64,000 bases of DNA from Symmachiella dynata (GTDB taxonomy: Bacteria; Planctomycetota; Planctomycetia; Planctomycetales; Planctomycetaceae), in assembly GCF_007747995.1 (NCBI RefSeq), contig NZ_CP036276.1, positions 3,215,001 to 3,279,000 of the forward strand. The letters are read 5' to 3'. This document shows, one piece after another, positions 63,523 through 64,000 of this stretch (the first letter of the stretch is position 1; every line of letters begins with the position of its first letter). The notes beneath the pieces were generated by a model. It saw nothing but the letters and a program-made list of their open reading frames with translations. It did no database searches and was not told where the DNA came from. Position numbers and translations under genes: made by a program.

Positions 63523-64000
63523 ATGCGTTCCAAGATCCACACCAAGACACGCTCATCCCACGCTGGTAAAGTCAACAAACGCCGACGCCCCTTGTCGTTG
63601 GAGTCACTCGAAGAGCGCGTCGTGATGTCCGCTAGCTTCGCGGAGTTTGATGGGACCGGCAATAACCTCGACAATCCCGAATGGGGCAGTACCTACGAAC
63701 AATTGTTGCGGATCAGTACTGTTGAGTACGCAGACGGGATTTCAGATCCCGCGGGGGCCGATCGGCCCAGTGCACGGGAGGTCAGTAATGCGATCGTGGA
63801 CCAGGACTCGGATATCATCAATGACCGGCAACTGTCCGACTTTGTCTGGTTATGGGGACAGTTTATCGATCACGATATCGACCTGACGGAAAACGGTGAA
63901 CCCCACGAGTCGTTGCCGATTGAAGTCCCCACGGGTGACGAATACTTTGATCCCTTTTCAACGGGGACACAGGTCATCGATTTCAACCGCTCCTTGTACG
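63523..64000 (+). CDS. Animal-type heme peroxidase, N-terminal part (runs off the window)
   Basis: 159 complete codons of a protein that continues past the right edge. I chose ATG 63523 because GGAG lies six bases before it; an in-frame ATG at 63511 would add four residues. Residues 20-35 (basic, then 'RRRPLSLESLEERVVMSAS') match the LEPR-XLL-type N-terminal motif of planctomycete secreted proteins. Then 'LDNPEWGSTYEQLLRI', 'SAREVSNAIVDQD' and 'DFVWLWGQFIDHDIDLTENGEPHE' match the animal (peroxidasin-like) heme peroxidase family, whose distal His lies in the 'WGQFIDHD' motif. It likely oxidises halides or phenols outside the cell. Confidence 0.85.
   Translation, partial: MRSKIHTKTRSSHAGKVNKRRRPLSLESLEERVVMSASFAEFDGTGNNLDNPEWGSTYEQLLRISTVEYADGISDPAGADRPSAREVSNAIVDQDSDIINDRQLSDFVWLWGQFIDHDIDLTENGEPHESLPIEVPTGDEYFDPFSTGTQVIDFNRSLY

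Noticed and set aside
1-64000. tRNA, rRNA, CRISPR arrays, transposases and integrases.
   Set aside because: None was recognised: no GTTCGAATC-type T-arm in a cloverleaf, no regularly spaced direct repeats, and no DDE, tyrosine or serine recombinase motif in the proteins.

Overview
This 64 kb window is a chromosomal segment of a planctomycete, probably of the order Planctomycetales. The evidence is in the genes: a DUF1549/DUF1553 cytochrome-type protein, a WD40 protein with an N-terminal c-type heme motif, a PPC-domain protein, DUF1080 and Asp-box sialidase-like secreted proteins, a ceramidase-like protein, and a heme peroxidase carrying a LEPR-XLL-like N-terminal sequence. The gene set looks like stable chromosome. 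I found no integrase, transposase, CRISPR array, rRNA or tRNA gene.

Layout. (1) 1-3.9 kb, minus strand: an ABC-2 permease fragment at the edge, then a secreted carbohydrate group (mannonate dehydratase-like lipoprotein, Asp-box protein, small protein, DUF1080 protein) with palindromic repeats between the genes. (2) 4-8.2 kb: an inositol monophosphatase-family enzyme, a methyltransferase, a YrdC/Sua5-like domain fused to a low-molecular-weight tyrosine phosphatase, and rpiB. (3) 8.5-12.8 kb: glycine cleavage genes gcvH, gcvPA and gcvPB with an overlapping lipoate/octanoate transferase. (4) 13-17.4 kb: a candidate structured RNA, an FHA protein, two small proteins and an FHA-GAF-SpoIIE phosphatase. 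(5) 17.6-29.1 kb, minus strand: uronate isomerase-like protein, then three large secreted proteins (WD40/cytochrome, PPC/coiled coil, DUF1549/DUF1553). (6) 29.8-37.7 kb: ribBA, class II aldolase, aldehyde dehydrogenase, ceramidase-like protein, small and membrane proteins, and a second Asp-box protein. (7) 37.9-51 kb, mostly minus strand: purE, pgk, an MMPL-type transporter and a reductase-SCP2 fusion (both plus), nusB, ribH, rho, coaE and polA. (8) 51.2-54 kb, minus strand: a YwqG-like and an Imm11-like protein, and a ketosynthase homologue lacking catalytic residues. (9) 55-59.5 kb: rpmF, plsX, fabD, acpP and fabF, ending in an intrinsic terminator. (10) 59.8-64 kb: an overlapping HD-GYP/PilZ pair, a LamG protein interrupted by a beta-propeller, and the start of a heme peroxidase.

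How the parts fit. gcvH-PA-PB with a lipoyl-transfer enzyme form a glycine decarboxylation module without gcvT. plsX-fabD-acpP-fabF is a fatty-acid core without fabH or fabG in place. HD-GYP and PilZ proteins would degrade and sense cyclic di-GMP. The most unusual items are the Cys-less, His-less ketosynthase homologue, the degenerate Sua5-phosphatase fusion, the multibranched foldback at 13024-13140, the alanine-rich coiled coils inserted in two neighbouring secreted proteins, and the propeller nested inside a LamG fold. All assignments rest on reading the sequence and motif knowledge; no database search was run.
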